Origin: Phaffia rhodozyma
Taxonomy: Eukaryota > Basidiomycota > Tremellomycetes > Cystofilobasidiales > Mrakiaceae
Reading direction: 5' to 3'
DNA: 64,000 bases
NCBI GenBank assembly: GCA_014706385.1
Contig: JACGZH010000003.1
Span: 1,195,501 to 1,259,500, forward strand
Shown: one piece after another, positions 32,820 through 44,159 of the stretch
Position numbering within the stretch: the first letter of the stretch is position 1
Layout: each line of letters begins with the position of its first letter
The notes under the pieces: generated by a model
Told to the model about the DNA's origin: nothing
What the model saw: the letters and a program-made list of their open reading frames with translations, nothing else
Databases searched by the model: none
Translations under genes and position numbers: made by a program

Positions 32820-34889
32820 ATGGCTACATCGACAGAGTGAGTCGTGATCTGTGTTCGATTCCGGCCTCGTGTATCCGATGCCTTTTCATAAAACCGGTGC
32901 CCTTTTTTCTCACACACGTCATGAACAGAAAGGGAAAAGGTCGGGCCATAGAAGATACATTCGACGAGTTTCAGCAGACGGGTAATGCTTTCTGGGATGA
33001 AGCACTAAGTGAGTGATCTTAGACCTCTACAGCTTGCTACGACGCACTTGAAACGCTTTGCAGCCATCAGTCCCGATAAATAACCTTTCATCTTTGGGTT
33101 TACTGTTCGTTGATCAGAACACAAGACGTTCATTTCAGCCACAGTCGGATCGCTATGCTCTACCTTCCTAGGGTTTCCTGTGGGTGTTTCCTTCTGTTTG
33201 CCTCTCGTTTTACTTCACAGATGAGAGAGAATCAAAAACTATCATCGTATCTCATCGTTTGTTTCTTATCCAATGAACTTGATCGGGACTGACGGCGGTA
33301 TCTCAAAATAGCTTGATTCTTTAAAATCTAGGATGCAAGCTACCAGAGGGTCTTCGCCTCGAATCCACCAGCTGGCAACAGAAGTGTTCCGAGAGGAAGG
33401 TATACGCGGCTTTTGGAGAGGTGCGCTGATACCTCTGTTGAGTATCTCCGTCGTCCGTGAGTACCTTCACGTCTCCATTTTCTGTGCGAGAGATCGTGTC
33501 AAAAGGGCATCAGTGGAGCGCTTATCATAGTCTCTCTTTTACACTTTACTATACCACTCGTTTCTCCAATTCTGTTATCATTGTGTTTTGCGAACAGGGA
33601 CAACCTCATTCTCCATCTACACGGGCACCAAGAACGAGCTAGCTCGGAAAAACATTCTGGCGACAAGCTCGCTGAGAGATATCTGGGTGACGAGTTTTAT
33701 CTCGGGGTGCACGTCGGGAGCATCCATATCAATATGTTCAACGCCTTTTGAGCTAATAAAAGTATATCATCGAGACCTGTCTGTATATGCATATTCGCAA
33801 GGCGTTAACTAACATGAGATTACAATTTATCGTTAGGTCCGACGTCAACTAGAGGTCAGTAGAGGTTCTCCCCTCTATATCAGATATTAATGATTTCTCA
33901 TGATATTGACGATACTTATCGGTTTCACATCGATATAGGTTATGATATCTCAAGAGATGGGTATTATTGACCCTAAGCCTATGACCACTAGGCAGTCTGT
34001 CCAAGCGATTGTCAGCAATCGTGGTTGGGCGGGTATGTACACGGGGTTTGGACCTCATTTCAGTATGTATTCTGTTTGCGCTTCCTCTACGCTGATCCCT
34101 CTGCAGAGGCTCATATGCTGTTTGTTTTGACTTAGTCCGAGATACGTTGGGAACGGGACTATACTTTGCCGAGTATGATGCCCTTCGATCATTGTTTGGT
34201 CGCCTACCGTCCGGGGAGCAGGGAGATGTGCCTTCTTGGCTTCCGATCACTCCTTCTCTCGTACCTTTCTTCTGTGGATCTGTAGCAGGCGTATCCTCTT
34301 GGGCACTGATTTATCGTAAGTTATCTAGCCAACTATATTGATCATCTTTTTCGCTCTTCTCTATCTCATCGAGGCTCACTTCCTTTTGAATGCCTTTTCT
34401 TTTCGACGGACGACACGTTCCTAGCGGTCGATGCTATCAAAACTCGAATGCAAAAGCGAGCGTTATCAAACAAATCTTATAGAGGAATCTGGGAGACATT
34501 TGGCCGTATCGCAAAGGGGCCTGATAGCCTTCACCCACAACCTATGAGTAAAGGGTTTATGCAGCTCTATCGTGGACTCGGGGTATCTGCTGCTAGGTGA
34601 GTTTGCTACCTTGATATTCCTACACTCTTGTATGGACAGTTCTAATTGACCTCGTTTCTGTCGTCTGTTCTTCCTTTAAAGATCGTGTCTGACACACGGA
34701 CTTCTCGTTCGTTCCATCCTATCTAAACCCTCTGTCCATCGAGGAGAGTGCATATCTTGCTAAATTCTGACTGTTGTGCTGACTCTCTGTGTTCTCTTAC
34801 GTGTATTCTTCGTGTAGTGGTTCGTTATTGACAACGTCAGCTCCATCATCGACCGAGGTGCATCCGCGAGCCGTTCCTATTCACCCTAG
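32820..34889 (+). CDS. Mitochondrial carrier (SLC25) family protein
   Basis: Predicted 345-aa inner-membrane metabolite carrier. Exons: 32820-32836, 32929-33008, 33139-33179, 33312-33456, 33598-33761, 33837-33854, 33939-34062, 34136-34315, 34425-34596, 34682-34706, 34818-34889 (1038 nt). All three signature motifs are present: FPLDSLKSRMQ, TPFELIKVRRQLE and YPVDAIKTRMQ, each followed by an odd-helix-to-matrix segment with aromatic-glycine text (GFWRGALIP, GMYTGFGPH, LYRGLGVS). The first exon is 17 nt, and VRRQLE, the second half of signature 2, is an 18-nt exon. Nothing in the contact sites lets me name the substrate. The neighbouring PIS1 and VMA1 genes give no hint. Confidence 0.88.
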
Positions 34890-35436
34890 TTTACTGGCCG
34901 GGGTTTCACTCCACCGTCAACACGTTTCTTTCATGAATATCTCCTATTGCTCTCTCAAATCGCTCTTTTCCTCTTCCTCTCTCTGTGTGTGTTTCGTAGA
35001 ATGGAACGGGCTTCCTTTTGGGCGCATGAATCATGGCATCACACACCATCTGTTTTTTTTGTTCTATCATGATAGATATGTTTGTACAAACCTCTTCAAA
35101 TTTCTTCCTCTTGCGAAACCGATGTTGCATCTCTCTGCGTTCTGCAGCATTACTAATCGAGCAGTGCCAGTACCACTCGTTCGGGAGAGTGCGAAGAGCG
35201 GTCAGCGATTGCGTGTGAGGAGAGGTTGAAAATTATGTTCGGCAACCGGCGGATGAGATGCGGTGTAACACGTAATCAGAGAATGCGTCTCTCTAATCAG
35301 TCAGCCAGCCAGCCTTGTGCCGAATCTATTCGACATCCAATTCTTATTCTTTCAACACCCTCCCGTTTTTCCGGAAAAGACCCATCAATCTTGTATCTGT
35401 GATCCTTTTCTTTTCCAAACAGGAAGCCTCTCGCCT
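34890..35436. other. Intergenic region between carrier and PIS1
   Basis: 550 bp. An AAACAG acceptor at about 35416-35421, shortly before the PIS1 start, suggests a 5' UTR intron. Otherwise I see nothing. Confidence 0.45.
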
Positions 35437-37077
35437 ATGTCTTCTCAGCTCAAGTCTCAGGAGGGATTCAAGCTCTCGCCTAATTCGCCAGCAACACCTC
35501 TTCAATCTCAGACTGTCCGTCGTCGGTCTCGTTCGCGTTCAGATGTTGGACCGGACGCCAAGGAGGCCGTCGATCTCGCGTACGTTCGTGATCCGTTCAG
35601 ACTGCATCCCTTTTTTCACAAAAGTTTTCCGTGGTGGACAGAGACTGTGGTCGGTATGTTTTGGAGCTGAAATCAAATTTATCCATCGGGCTTGATGGTG
35701 GGTTGGGATGGGGCTTTTTTGGATCACTTTAGAACTCAGTCCAAAGAGAATGTCTTCCTTTTTGTGCCCAATCTAATCGGTAAGAATTCTCTTTTCGTCT
35801 TGACGTTTCGCCCTCAAAACAGTTTCTCTTTGTCCCTCTTCCGCGTGTTTCGTGTTTATCTGCTTGTCCATACAAAGACGATCTGAAAAGAGACGGGCGG
35901 TTCTGACCTCAACGTTGTGTCATCTCTCTTCTGACTTACTTTCTTCTGTTTTCGTCATCTCGTAGGATACTCGCGGATTATCCTAGCAGGAATCTCTCTC
36001 TGGGTGATGCCAAACCATCCTAAGCTGTTCACCGCCCTCTACTTTCTGTCTTCGATCTTGGATGTCGCCGATGGACACGCGGCCAGAGCTTTGAAGCAGA
36101 CGAGCAAGTTTGGAGCCGTTCTTGACATGGTCACCGACCGGTTCGTTTTCCTTCTGGTGATCTTTTGAGATAGCGAAGATTAGCTCACTGTTTCCCTTCC
36201 GGAATGATTGTCATATACGACAGGAGTGCGACGGCATGTCTACTCGCTCATTTAGCGGGCGAGTACCCGGCGTATGCGTTGCTGTTCCAGTTCTTGATTG
36301 CTCTGGACTTTAGCAGTCATTACATGCACATGTACAGGTTAGGCCTTCTTTCTTCCTTGTGAGAGTTGGATTGACTAGTGTCGCGCACTGCTGAAAGAGT
36401 CTACGTTCTTTGGATTTTTTTTTGGTTGAAAAAGCTCTCTGGCGACTGGATCTACTTCGCACAAACTGGTGACGGCTGATGTGTCTAGGATCTTATGGCT
36501 GTACTACAACGACACCGTGAGTCGAGGGTCCTTCTCTTTGGCTGATTCGTGTGTTTCCGAGGGAGGTGCCCTAACGGTTTGATACCAATCGGTTGGTTTC
36601 TCCTGGTTATCTCGCTCTAGCGAACGCTGTTTGTATTTTGCTTTGCGAACGAGACGTTCTTTGTCGCACTCTACCTCATCGGTTCCGGTCCGGAATGGCG
36701 AACAATCGGTCTTTCTTCCCATGCGTTTAGCTCTCTACTTTCTTCTATCGGACTGTCAGAGATTGTGCCAAAGTTGGCAGTCGGCTGGTTAGATTTAGTG
36801 CTTGGAAAATTGAGTTTACCGATGATCGTCGCCTTGCTTTGTTTCCCGATCTGTGTGGGAAAGCAAATCATCAACGTCGTTCAGTTCTGGAAGGCGAGCA
36901 AGATTGTGAGGATTCTTCTTTCTTTCCCGATTTATTGATCCACTCGGATGACCAATGGATAGACGTAGTCCACTGACGCTTCTTCTGTTCTTCGTCGACC
37001 TGCTGGCTCAGTTGGTGGGAATCGATCTATCAGAGAGAGCAGCCGCTAGACAGCTCGAGCAGAACCGGTCAAAGTGA
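35437..37077 (+). CDS. PIS1: Phosphatidylinositol synthase
   Basis: Predicted 302-aa CDP-diacylglycerol--inositol 3-phosphatidyltransferase of the endoplasmic reticulum, which joins CDP-diacylglycerol and myo-inositol. Exons: 35437-35583, 35740-35779, 35966-36140, 36224-36337, 36435-36516, 36621-36905, 37012-37077 (909 nt). The CDP-alcohol phosphotransferase signature D-x2-DG-x2-AR-x8-G-x3-D-x3-D is complete (from DVADGHAAR to VLDMVTDR), and the second Asp block is followed by an intron in DR. It sits after the N-terminal FLFVPNLIGYSRI typical of PI synthases. Several hydrophobic helices follow. The N-terminus has a basic RRRSRSRS cluster, longer than in budding yeast. Two introns use GTTCGT donors. 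Confidence 0.94.
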
Positions 37078-37790
37078 GCGGATACATCCGAAGGCCCTCA
37101 AAGCCAAGGGTTAGCGAGGAAAAAAGAAAAGAGGGAAGACGTTAGAAAAAGAATGGAAAGTAGGAGTGAAGGCGCATAGATTCGTTTTCTGGAGAGTAGT
37201 GTACAAAAGACAAGGAGATGGAGGAGACGGGCAGACGTGTGTGCGTCGGAAGTAGAGAGGAAGATTGGCGAGAATGTGTATATTCTCTCTAGTCACTCTG
37301 TCCTTCATCTGTTTCTCTTACTTTTACCTTCTAGATTCGATAGGATTTCCCCTATTCTATTCTGTTTTATTTTATTTTGTTTTCTCTTCTTTCTGTTTAC
37401 TCTTGTTCTCTTCTCTTAATTACCCATTTCCTTTGCTCTTTGACTTCTTCTATACATTATTATCATTATGAAAAAGAGTCGTTCCGTCGTTTCTCATTCC
37501 ACGGTCAACGGGTAGACAGGATAGAACGAAAACAGAGGGAACGAAAAGAAGGCTCGACGGAAAGAACGAAAGACTAAGGAAATCTATCTTTGGATACAAC
37601 AAGGACATCTTCCAAAAGAAGAGCGGAAAGGTTTTTTTTGTACAGTAGCACGTAGGGCCAGATTTAAGAAGGAAAACAGAACGAGGGAAGGAGGGGAAAC
37701 CGAAGGAAACACGAGAGTCAGAGGTTTGATCCGACAAGATTCGACATAATTTGATTTGGTTTAGTATTTGAAGAAAATAGAGAGAGCAGC
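37078..37790. other. Intergenic region, convergent 3' ends
   Basis: 710 bp between PIS1 (+) and the small myristoylated-type gene (-). It consists of purine-rich then T-rich 3' UTR-like sequence. No gene is supported. Confidence 0.5.
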
Positions 37791-38480
37791 TTAGTTCCAG
37801 TCCGAAGGTCTCTGTTGGATGTCATGACACGAGAACGATTTAGACAGAAACGACAAGTCAAAAGGTAAGAAAAGCAAAGGGAGCGAGAGAAGCAAAGAAA
37901 GAGAGAAAAACAAAGAAAGAAGAGAGAAGAGGAAGAGCGAGAGGAAAAACGGGAATGGACGAACGGCAAGAGTATCCTCTCTATCCGGCGCCTTCCTTCC
38001 CGAGTCGATGATCTTATTCTGTTCTTTTAGTTTCGCCGAGAGCTGTCCGCTCTTTGGATTGGCCGAGGAGATTCCTCTTGTCGAGTTCTTACATTCCGCG
38101 CGGATAAAGAAAGAGTACAAAGACGTCAGCTCCGAGCACTGGGCAGATGATACACAGCTAAAGAACGATAATCTCTCGCTCACTGCGTTTGCTCTTTCCT
38201 GTGCGGCCTTGGCGGCTGCTTCTCTAGCATTTGATTGTTGACCTGGTATCCTGACTGGATCCTGAAATCCGTCACCTAATGGTCTCCCCGGTCCTAGACT
38301 CGGTGGTGATGTCGCAGTCGTCGATGTGTCTCCATTGGGCCTTGCCTGTTGTGTCCCAGGAGTGTTGGACGAAGAAGAAGGAGAAGAGAGCGAGTGACCC
38401 TGGCCTTTGAACGGCTTTGTCTTTGTGGACGATGCCTTTGTGGACGACGCCTTGGATGGATCGGACAGGCAGTTTCCCAT
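37791..38480 (-). CDS. Small protein with N-myristoylation/palmitoylation motif
   Basis: Predicted 146 aa from exons 38184-38480, 37965-38087 and 37791-37811 (441 nt). It starts MGNCLSD: Gly2 with Ser at position 6 fits N-myristoyltransferase, and Cys4 could be palmitoylated, so membrane anchoring is likely. The middle is Ser/Thr/Pro-rich and disordered, followed by an Ala-rich charged helix (REAAAKAAQERANA) and a basic Lys-rich segment (SGQLSAKLKEQNK). The end, RPSDWN, is a 21-nt exon. Fungi have several small proteins of this layout with no known function, and I cannot name a family. The second acceptor was chosen by phase and by continuity of the helix. Confidence 0.7.
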   Translation of the reverse strand: MGNCLSDPSKASSTKASSTKTKPFKGQGHSLSSPSSSSNTPGTQQARPNGDTSTTATSPPSLGPGRPLGDGFQDPVRIPGQQSNAREAAAKAAQERANAVSERLSFFSCVSSAQCSELTSLYSFFIRAECKNSTRGISSANPKSGQLSAKLKEQNKIIDSGRKAPDREDTLAVRPFPFFLSLFLFSLLSLFFSLSLLLSLPLLFLPFDLSFLSKSFSCHDIQQRPSDWN

Positions 38481-39333
38481 GTGTCGGGTGTGAGTGTATG
38501 CTGGCTGTAGACGTTCGAGGCAGGTATGGGTGAGATGGAGGCCGGATGAAACGTGCACAGGTGTTCCAGGCACACGAGGCGGTGGGAGCCGAGAATATTG
38601 TTACGTAAGCTGCGTTCCTGAGCTGCGCACCCTACAGTTCTAGGCCCACACCGGCTGCGGGACTGCGGCCTCCGGGCCTTTTTTACTCGGCCTGCCCGAA
38701 CCGAACGCGGACCTGCCGCGGAGAGAACGAGAAACGAGGGCAAGAAGGGAAGCGAGGAAGATGACGAGAAAGGAAATAAAGGGATCGAAGGGGGTTGTCG
38801 AATGTCTGGTAGGGGGCAGATCTGTAGCTAGTGTTGGGATATAGCGAGCAAGCAAGAGGATGCATGAGAAGAATACAGCAAACAGAGCCAAGGAGAAGAA
38901 GGAAATATTTTGGGATAGCGCGGTTGATGAGGTTATAGAAGGAAATTGATTACGTCTTTTTTGTGTTCTTCAATTCCGTAGCGCAACTGATAGTTGAGTG
39001 CTAAGATCTGACGAGTGTTGCTATCGAGTACGTTGTTGCCATCGATTGTTGCCGTTGACGTCTGCTATTATTGTTGCTGCTGCTGCTGCTGCTGCTGGAC
39101 TTGAGGTGAAACTGCGAGGAGAGCATCGACCATCTCTTGTCTTTACAATTCATCCCTTCTTTTTTTGGGTTTCTGTTTCTGTTTTTTTATATTTTTTTAT
39201 TACCTTCTTATTAAAGACATCCATCAAACAGGATACTTCCTCTGACCCGTATCATACCATCCCGTCGATCTGTTGTCATCATCACTTGTTCTACCACCCA
39301 TCACCTCTCATCACCACCGCTACCACCAATACC
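38481..39333. promoter_or_regulatory. Divergent promoter region with CTG microsatellite
   Basis: 850 bp between divergent genes. Around 39074-39097 lies a run of eight CTG-type triplets in the probable 5' leader of the mannosyltransferase gene, followed by a pyrimidine-rich stretch up to the start codon. A hydrophobic minus-strand open frame (38640-38891) has no other support. Confidence 0.5.
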
Positions 39334-40232
39334 ATGATCCAAGCTGGCCTCCCGGCGCCATATAGCTCGGCTAGCTCAACCACCAAGCCACCATCCGTCT
39401 TGGCCTCACTGGACACTCTGACACAATCGATACCCAGAAGAGGGATCGGTAACGTCCTTAAAAGATACCTCGGTCTCATCATCCTCGCTCTCACTGCCGC
39501 TCTCCTTGCTCTCGGCTGGCATAACGATGTCCGTTCTTTCTTCTTTCTTGGTCTTCTCTTCTGCTTTTCTTTTTCTCTCGTCCTCCGTCCTTTTTGCTCC
39601 TTGCGTTCATGCATTTCGCTCACTCACTTACATATGTACCTCTCTCGCACGAACCAATGCCTAAAATGACGTAACACCGCTCTTCGTACATACACCCCTA
39701 CGCACGTACAGATCCATTCTTCTTTCTTGTCGAGCCTGGAAGAGCCCGCTCCAGAGGTACCGTCTTCCGTGTTTAAACGACCTCACCCAATCTACCACAA
39801 TCGTACCGAACGACCAATCGACATATCCTCCCAACCGCTTCCTCTTCATACATCTACAAAGGACAGACTGGTTGCTTGGGCCCAGTCGCCAGGAGGGTCT
39901 GGTGAGGTCGAAGGCGAGCTCGAGCAAGGTGGCTTCTATCACATCAATATGGAATCTTGTGCCAACGTTTGGCCCTCTCATTCATCAGAGTACGTCTTGT
40001 TCTTTTCTTTGATAACTCGCGCGTAGAGCGCGTCCTATTCAACCCAGGAGCTGATCTTTGTGTTCTTCCTTTCTTTTTTCTTCTTTTTCTTTTTTCCTTC
40101 CTTGTTCTGGACATGTACATCACTCAGTCTGATGAAAAATTCAATAGGTCTTTGGATGGGGTTGAATCGGTGCGCACTTATGTTTCTTTCTTGACCTACA
40201 CGTCTCTTTTCCGTCTTACCGATGTTTTTCTT

Positions 40233-40278
<46 letters not shown>

Positions 40279-43277
40279 GGGATACAGATCAACGATACAT
40301 GAACACCGAATGCGGCTCATTAACAGGCTCTACGATCTCGACCAAAAGGGAGCAACCCAGAACTACGGATCTGGCCGAGGCATCGTCCTCTCTGCCGGTT
40401 CGTATATCATCTCTTGCTAGATAATTTTCCTCCTCAGGTCTGACTGGCTGTTTTTCAACAAATCTTTCTAGGTAACGCGGATACGCTTGAGAGAGTGTTG
40501 TACATCCTTCGGATGTTACGTCACGGTTTGTCTTTCTCCTCCAAACCAAGTCATCTTTCGTCACTTTCGCACTCGCTGACAGATCTTCCTACGTCACTCT
40601 CCATAGTCTATCACTCGAAACTTCCCGTTCAGATCTACCACTTTCCTTCGGAGAAACCACCGGCAGACTCTAAGCTCGTCCAGGAAGCTAGAGAACTCGG
40701 CGCAGAACTCGTAGAGGCCAAAGGAAGCGTCAAGGATGAGAAAAGAAGAAAGAACTATCATCTCAAAGCGTTGGCGATCGTGCAGTGCCCATGGAGAGAG
40801 GTCTTGTACCTGGTACGTGTCGGAGGTTGATCGACAGTCGGTCGCCCACTTGCTAGTTCACTTACCAGCTAACTCTTCATGAATGGATCAACAAACAAAC
40901 AAACAAACAGGATTCAGATAATGTACCGACCAGGGATCCGGAATACATGTTTGACTCCCCGCCTTACAAACGACTTCGAGCGGTCAGTGCCTCTCGGCGT
41001 TCTTACCTCCCTTTCCCTATGTTCATTGCTCATGCGTTTTGACCTTCCGCCTATAGATCTTCTGGCCTGATTTCTGGAAGACCGCGGCCGCCAACCCAGT
41101 TTGGTCCATCCTCGGAGTTAGATGCAGAGACGAGGTAAGAGAAACTATCCTTCGTCGTCCTTTCTTACTCTGTTCCTGGTCAGATGGCTAGGCGTCTGAT
41201 TTTGTTCTCCTTGGAAACCAACCTGGGTCACAGTGGGAGATGGAAGCTGGTACGCTGAAACGTTCTTTCTTATAGATAATATCCTTCTTTATCTCATCTC
41301 ATATCTTCTTCATTCTACACAGGCCAGATCTTTATCGACAAAAAGTATCATTTGGACGCAATGCTCCTCTCACAGCACATGCTTGAGGATTTCAAAGTAA
41401 GGCCTCCAAATCTCTCTTGGTCGATACATCGTCTTCTTAGCGCGTGCGTAACTCAAGCTCACCGCTCACTGTTCGCTGGTTCATCTTTGGGATTGATAGT
41501 TCTGGTTCAACTTTAGTGACGGAGATAAAGATATTTTCCGGTTCGCTTTCTCCTTGTGTCTTCTCGTTCTTCAGCATCACATCTCACACCCCACTCTTAC
41601 TTCCCTGTTCGACAAAACCCCTTCAGATTTGCCTTTTTGGCACTACGAAAGAGATGGGGTGTACCCGGCCGAAACCTCGGTGTCGGAGGACTTCCAAGAG
41701 GAACCCAGTCTGGCGATTTCTGCGGACTCAGTGAGCCTTACTCTCTTTCCTCTTTATACATTTCATAACGTACGCTGACATGCTGTGTGCCTATATTCGA
41801 CGGAAACTCAGCCATGATGCAATACGATCATCTCGGGGACCCTCTGTTTGTGCACTACAATCTTTTGAAGCAGGTCTGTCCATCCAGTTTCACCTATTTG
41901 TTCGAGTTTTTAACTCCTACGCGCACATGTTCTGACAAGGAAAGGGTGAAAATCCAACCGAACAGGTTCCTTCTGGAATCCGACGGGGATTCTCATGGGG
42001 TCGAACTAAGCGTGCGTACTTCTTTCCATTAAAAGTCTAGCCGTCCATGCCTCGAGTGTTGACATCTTAACCCATCTCGAAATCGCCGTTTTGAAATTCA
42101 GAGTTCCCGCTGTTCATCGCACCCAAAGGACAGTCCGAGTCCAACAAGGCGGAAGTGATCGATGCCACGCTAGCCTTGGCCCAGGATGGAGATGATCTCG
42201 ATTACGAGGATGCGTTCGATAAGGTCCGAGGATTTGGAGATGGTGCGTTCCCTATGTCTTGGTGTTTGGGTTCTCTTTATGCTCGCTTGCTGATGAATTT
42301 TCCGTCGTTCCGTCAAATCCCTCATCACAGTTGACTGTGACATGTTGGGTAAGCTTCTGATCTCGACGATCCAGTTCTAGTACATACCCGAGCCGAAGAG
42401 AACGATACACTTACCGTCGGTTTGACTGTTTGATAATTTCTGCTTCAGCTGATGCGGATGATCTGGGACACGCAAGAGCACCCGCGGCGGAGGCCGTCCG
42501 AAGGAGAGCAGCAACCGAGCGTGGAGGTGTACGTCCACTTTTCTTTCCTCTTTCTTCCCTCTTCCCTCTCTCCTTCACCTTTCTCTCTTATCGGTCCAAT
42601 CGTTTACTCAACCGATTCGTTTGTCATCCTTCATCTTCCGATAGCGTGCATTCTTCCACGGTGGCTATGTCAGCGCACTTTGTATCGACGCTAGATACGA
42701 GTACGTATGATTGATCTTTCCTTTCTGTTCCCTCTCTCTATCCTTCCATTTTATGCAGAACATTTACGATCCATCTTCCTCTCTATGTCACCCTGCAGTG
42801 ATCCTCGGCCGGACGAAACTCGAGAAGAGATCAAACTTCTGAAGGAGGCAGAAGATATCCGACTTCAGGAGATGTGGACTGCAAAGGGGCTTAAAGAGGG
42901 AGACGAAGGTTGGGGCGTGCCGGAGAACACAGCGGGCGATAGCCCGCTGGGAATCGTCTGGGACGAGAACCAATATGAGGTCGCGTGAGTTCCTTTCCTT
43001 GTCTCTCTTGTCATCTCCGTCGAGATCTCTTCTTTACTTTTCGAGTGACTTGACTGACTGATGGTATTGTGGGTGAAAAAAGTCAATGGAGCGATGATCC
43101 GCTATTGAAGGATTTCGAAAACACGATTTACGACCAAGGTTCGTCCCAGCTGGTCCTCACTTTCTCTTGCCAAGAAAGATGTGTACAGTAAAGACTGACC
43201 CGCTCGACCTTTTCTTTTGTTTTTCTTCTCCCTCTATCATCTCGACAGGCTTTGTTCCTTCGGCCAAAGGCTTCTAG
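39334..43277 (+). CDS. MNN1-type alpha-1,3-mannosyltransferase (GT71)
   Basis: Predicted 647-aa type II Golgi membrane enzyme, 21 exons: 39334-39528, 39712-39989, 40128-40169, 40288-40397, 40472-40525, 40607-40812, 40911-40982, 41057-41134, 41234-41249, 41323-41396, 41500-41540, 41627-41730, 41812-41873, 41966-42011, 42102-42242, 42331-42348, 42449-42528, 42645-42700, 42799-42984, 43083-43138, 43249-43277 (1944 nt). The transmembrane anchor is LGLIILALTAALLALGW. Catalytic-domain landmarks of the MNN1 family follow: HEHRMRLINRLYDLD, NYGSGRGIVLSAGN, LPVQIYHFPSE, the DxD motif in LDSDNVP, GQIFIDKKYH, DKDIFRFAFLALRKRW, MMQYDHLGDP and HGGYVSALCIDARY. It probably adds mannose from GDP-mannose to glycoproteins or capsule-type glycans. 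Exons of 16 and 18 nt occur. One intron carries a long TTTC microsatellite. Confidence 0.9.
40229..40276 (+). repeat. TTTC microsatellite inside an intron
   Basis: About ten TTTC units preceded by TC repeats, forming the polypyrimidine tract of the intron that ends at 40287. Length variation here could affect splicing. Confidence 0.9.
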
Positions 43278-44159
43278 ATGTTTTCTTTCTTGGTTCTCTT
43301 TTGATTTTACTCTCACTCTTCTTTTCCTTTCACCTTTTCCTCGTTCTCGTTGTTGTTGTTGTTGTCTTTTGTTCTGTTTATTGTCTGTTGGATCAATTAT
43401 TCACGAACCCAGTCATGCCCCCCACCCTCCCACCTCGTCCTTGTCTCTGTCGGTTTCCATCTCTGGGCTCTTTTGCTGTACTCGTTTCACCAGAAAGTCA
43501 TCGAGACGGAAACGTACGGCGAAGATCAAGGGAAAAGGCAGGGAGGGCGAAAGGAAGGAAGAATGGAAGAGGAGAGGAAAAAAACATATATATGTACACG
43601 TTAGCTAGCTGGCTTCTCGCTTTCTTCTTTCTCCATGTCCTCCTCCCGGTGTGCGTAGAACCGTATCCGACGTACGTCTACATCCATATCCACGCCCACG
43701 TATCCAAAATCGCACTTACACCATATCCGTACATAATGTGCATGTATACAATTCTGGCTTCATATTCGATCCGGTTTGTGGTTTCAGTTAAAAAGAGATA
43801 GAAGAATGCGGGATGAGTTCGACAAAGTGCATCCTTCTTGGAATTCGGACCTGATTTTCAAAACCGCTCCATGTTGTTGGATGAGTCCGATGCTCTCCCA
43901 TCCTTGCCTCGATTCTTTTTTGTTTGTTCTACTTTCAGGCCAGCCTGGTATCCATTCGCTTTCTCCTGTCAGACTAGATCAACCTGGTACGTGAAAGAAA
44001 ACAAGAAAGGGAGGAAGAAAAAGGGAAAAATGGAAACACATGTCTATAAAGATGATATAGAACAAGACAAGAAGACCCAATCGACACTGGGAAACGAAGC
44101 CACAAACTACAGATTTAGAATTAAGAGAGAAGAGAAAAGAAAGGCAGAAGAGGAAAGAT
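43278..44159. other. Intergenic region, convergent 3' ends
   Basis: 880 bp between the mannosyltransferase (+) and KEX1 (-). It has low-complexity T-rich and GTT-repeat sequence (around 43350) and short unsupported frames. No gene is recognised. Confidence 0.5.

Noticed and set aside
32845..32875. GTTCGATTCC resembling a tRNA B box
   Set aside because: It lies in the first intron of the carrier gene and no cloverleaf can be drawn.
38640..38891. Hydrophobic 83-codon minus-strand ORF upstream of the myristoylation-motif gene
   Set aside because: No family motif, no clear splice link to a neighbour, and it sits in a divergent promoter region; probably chance.
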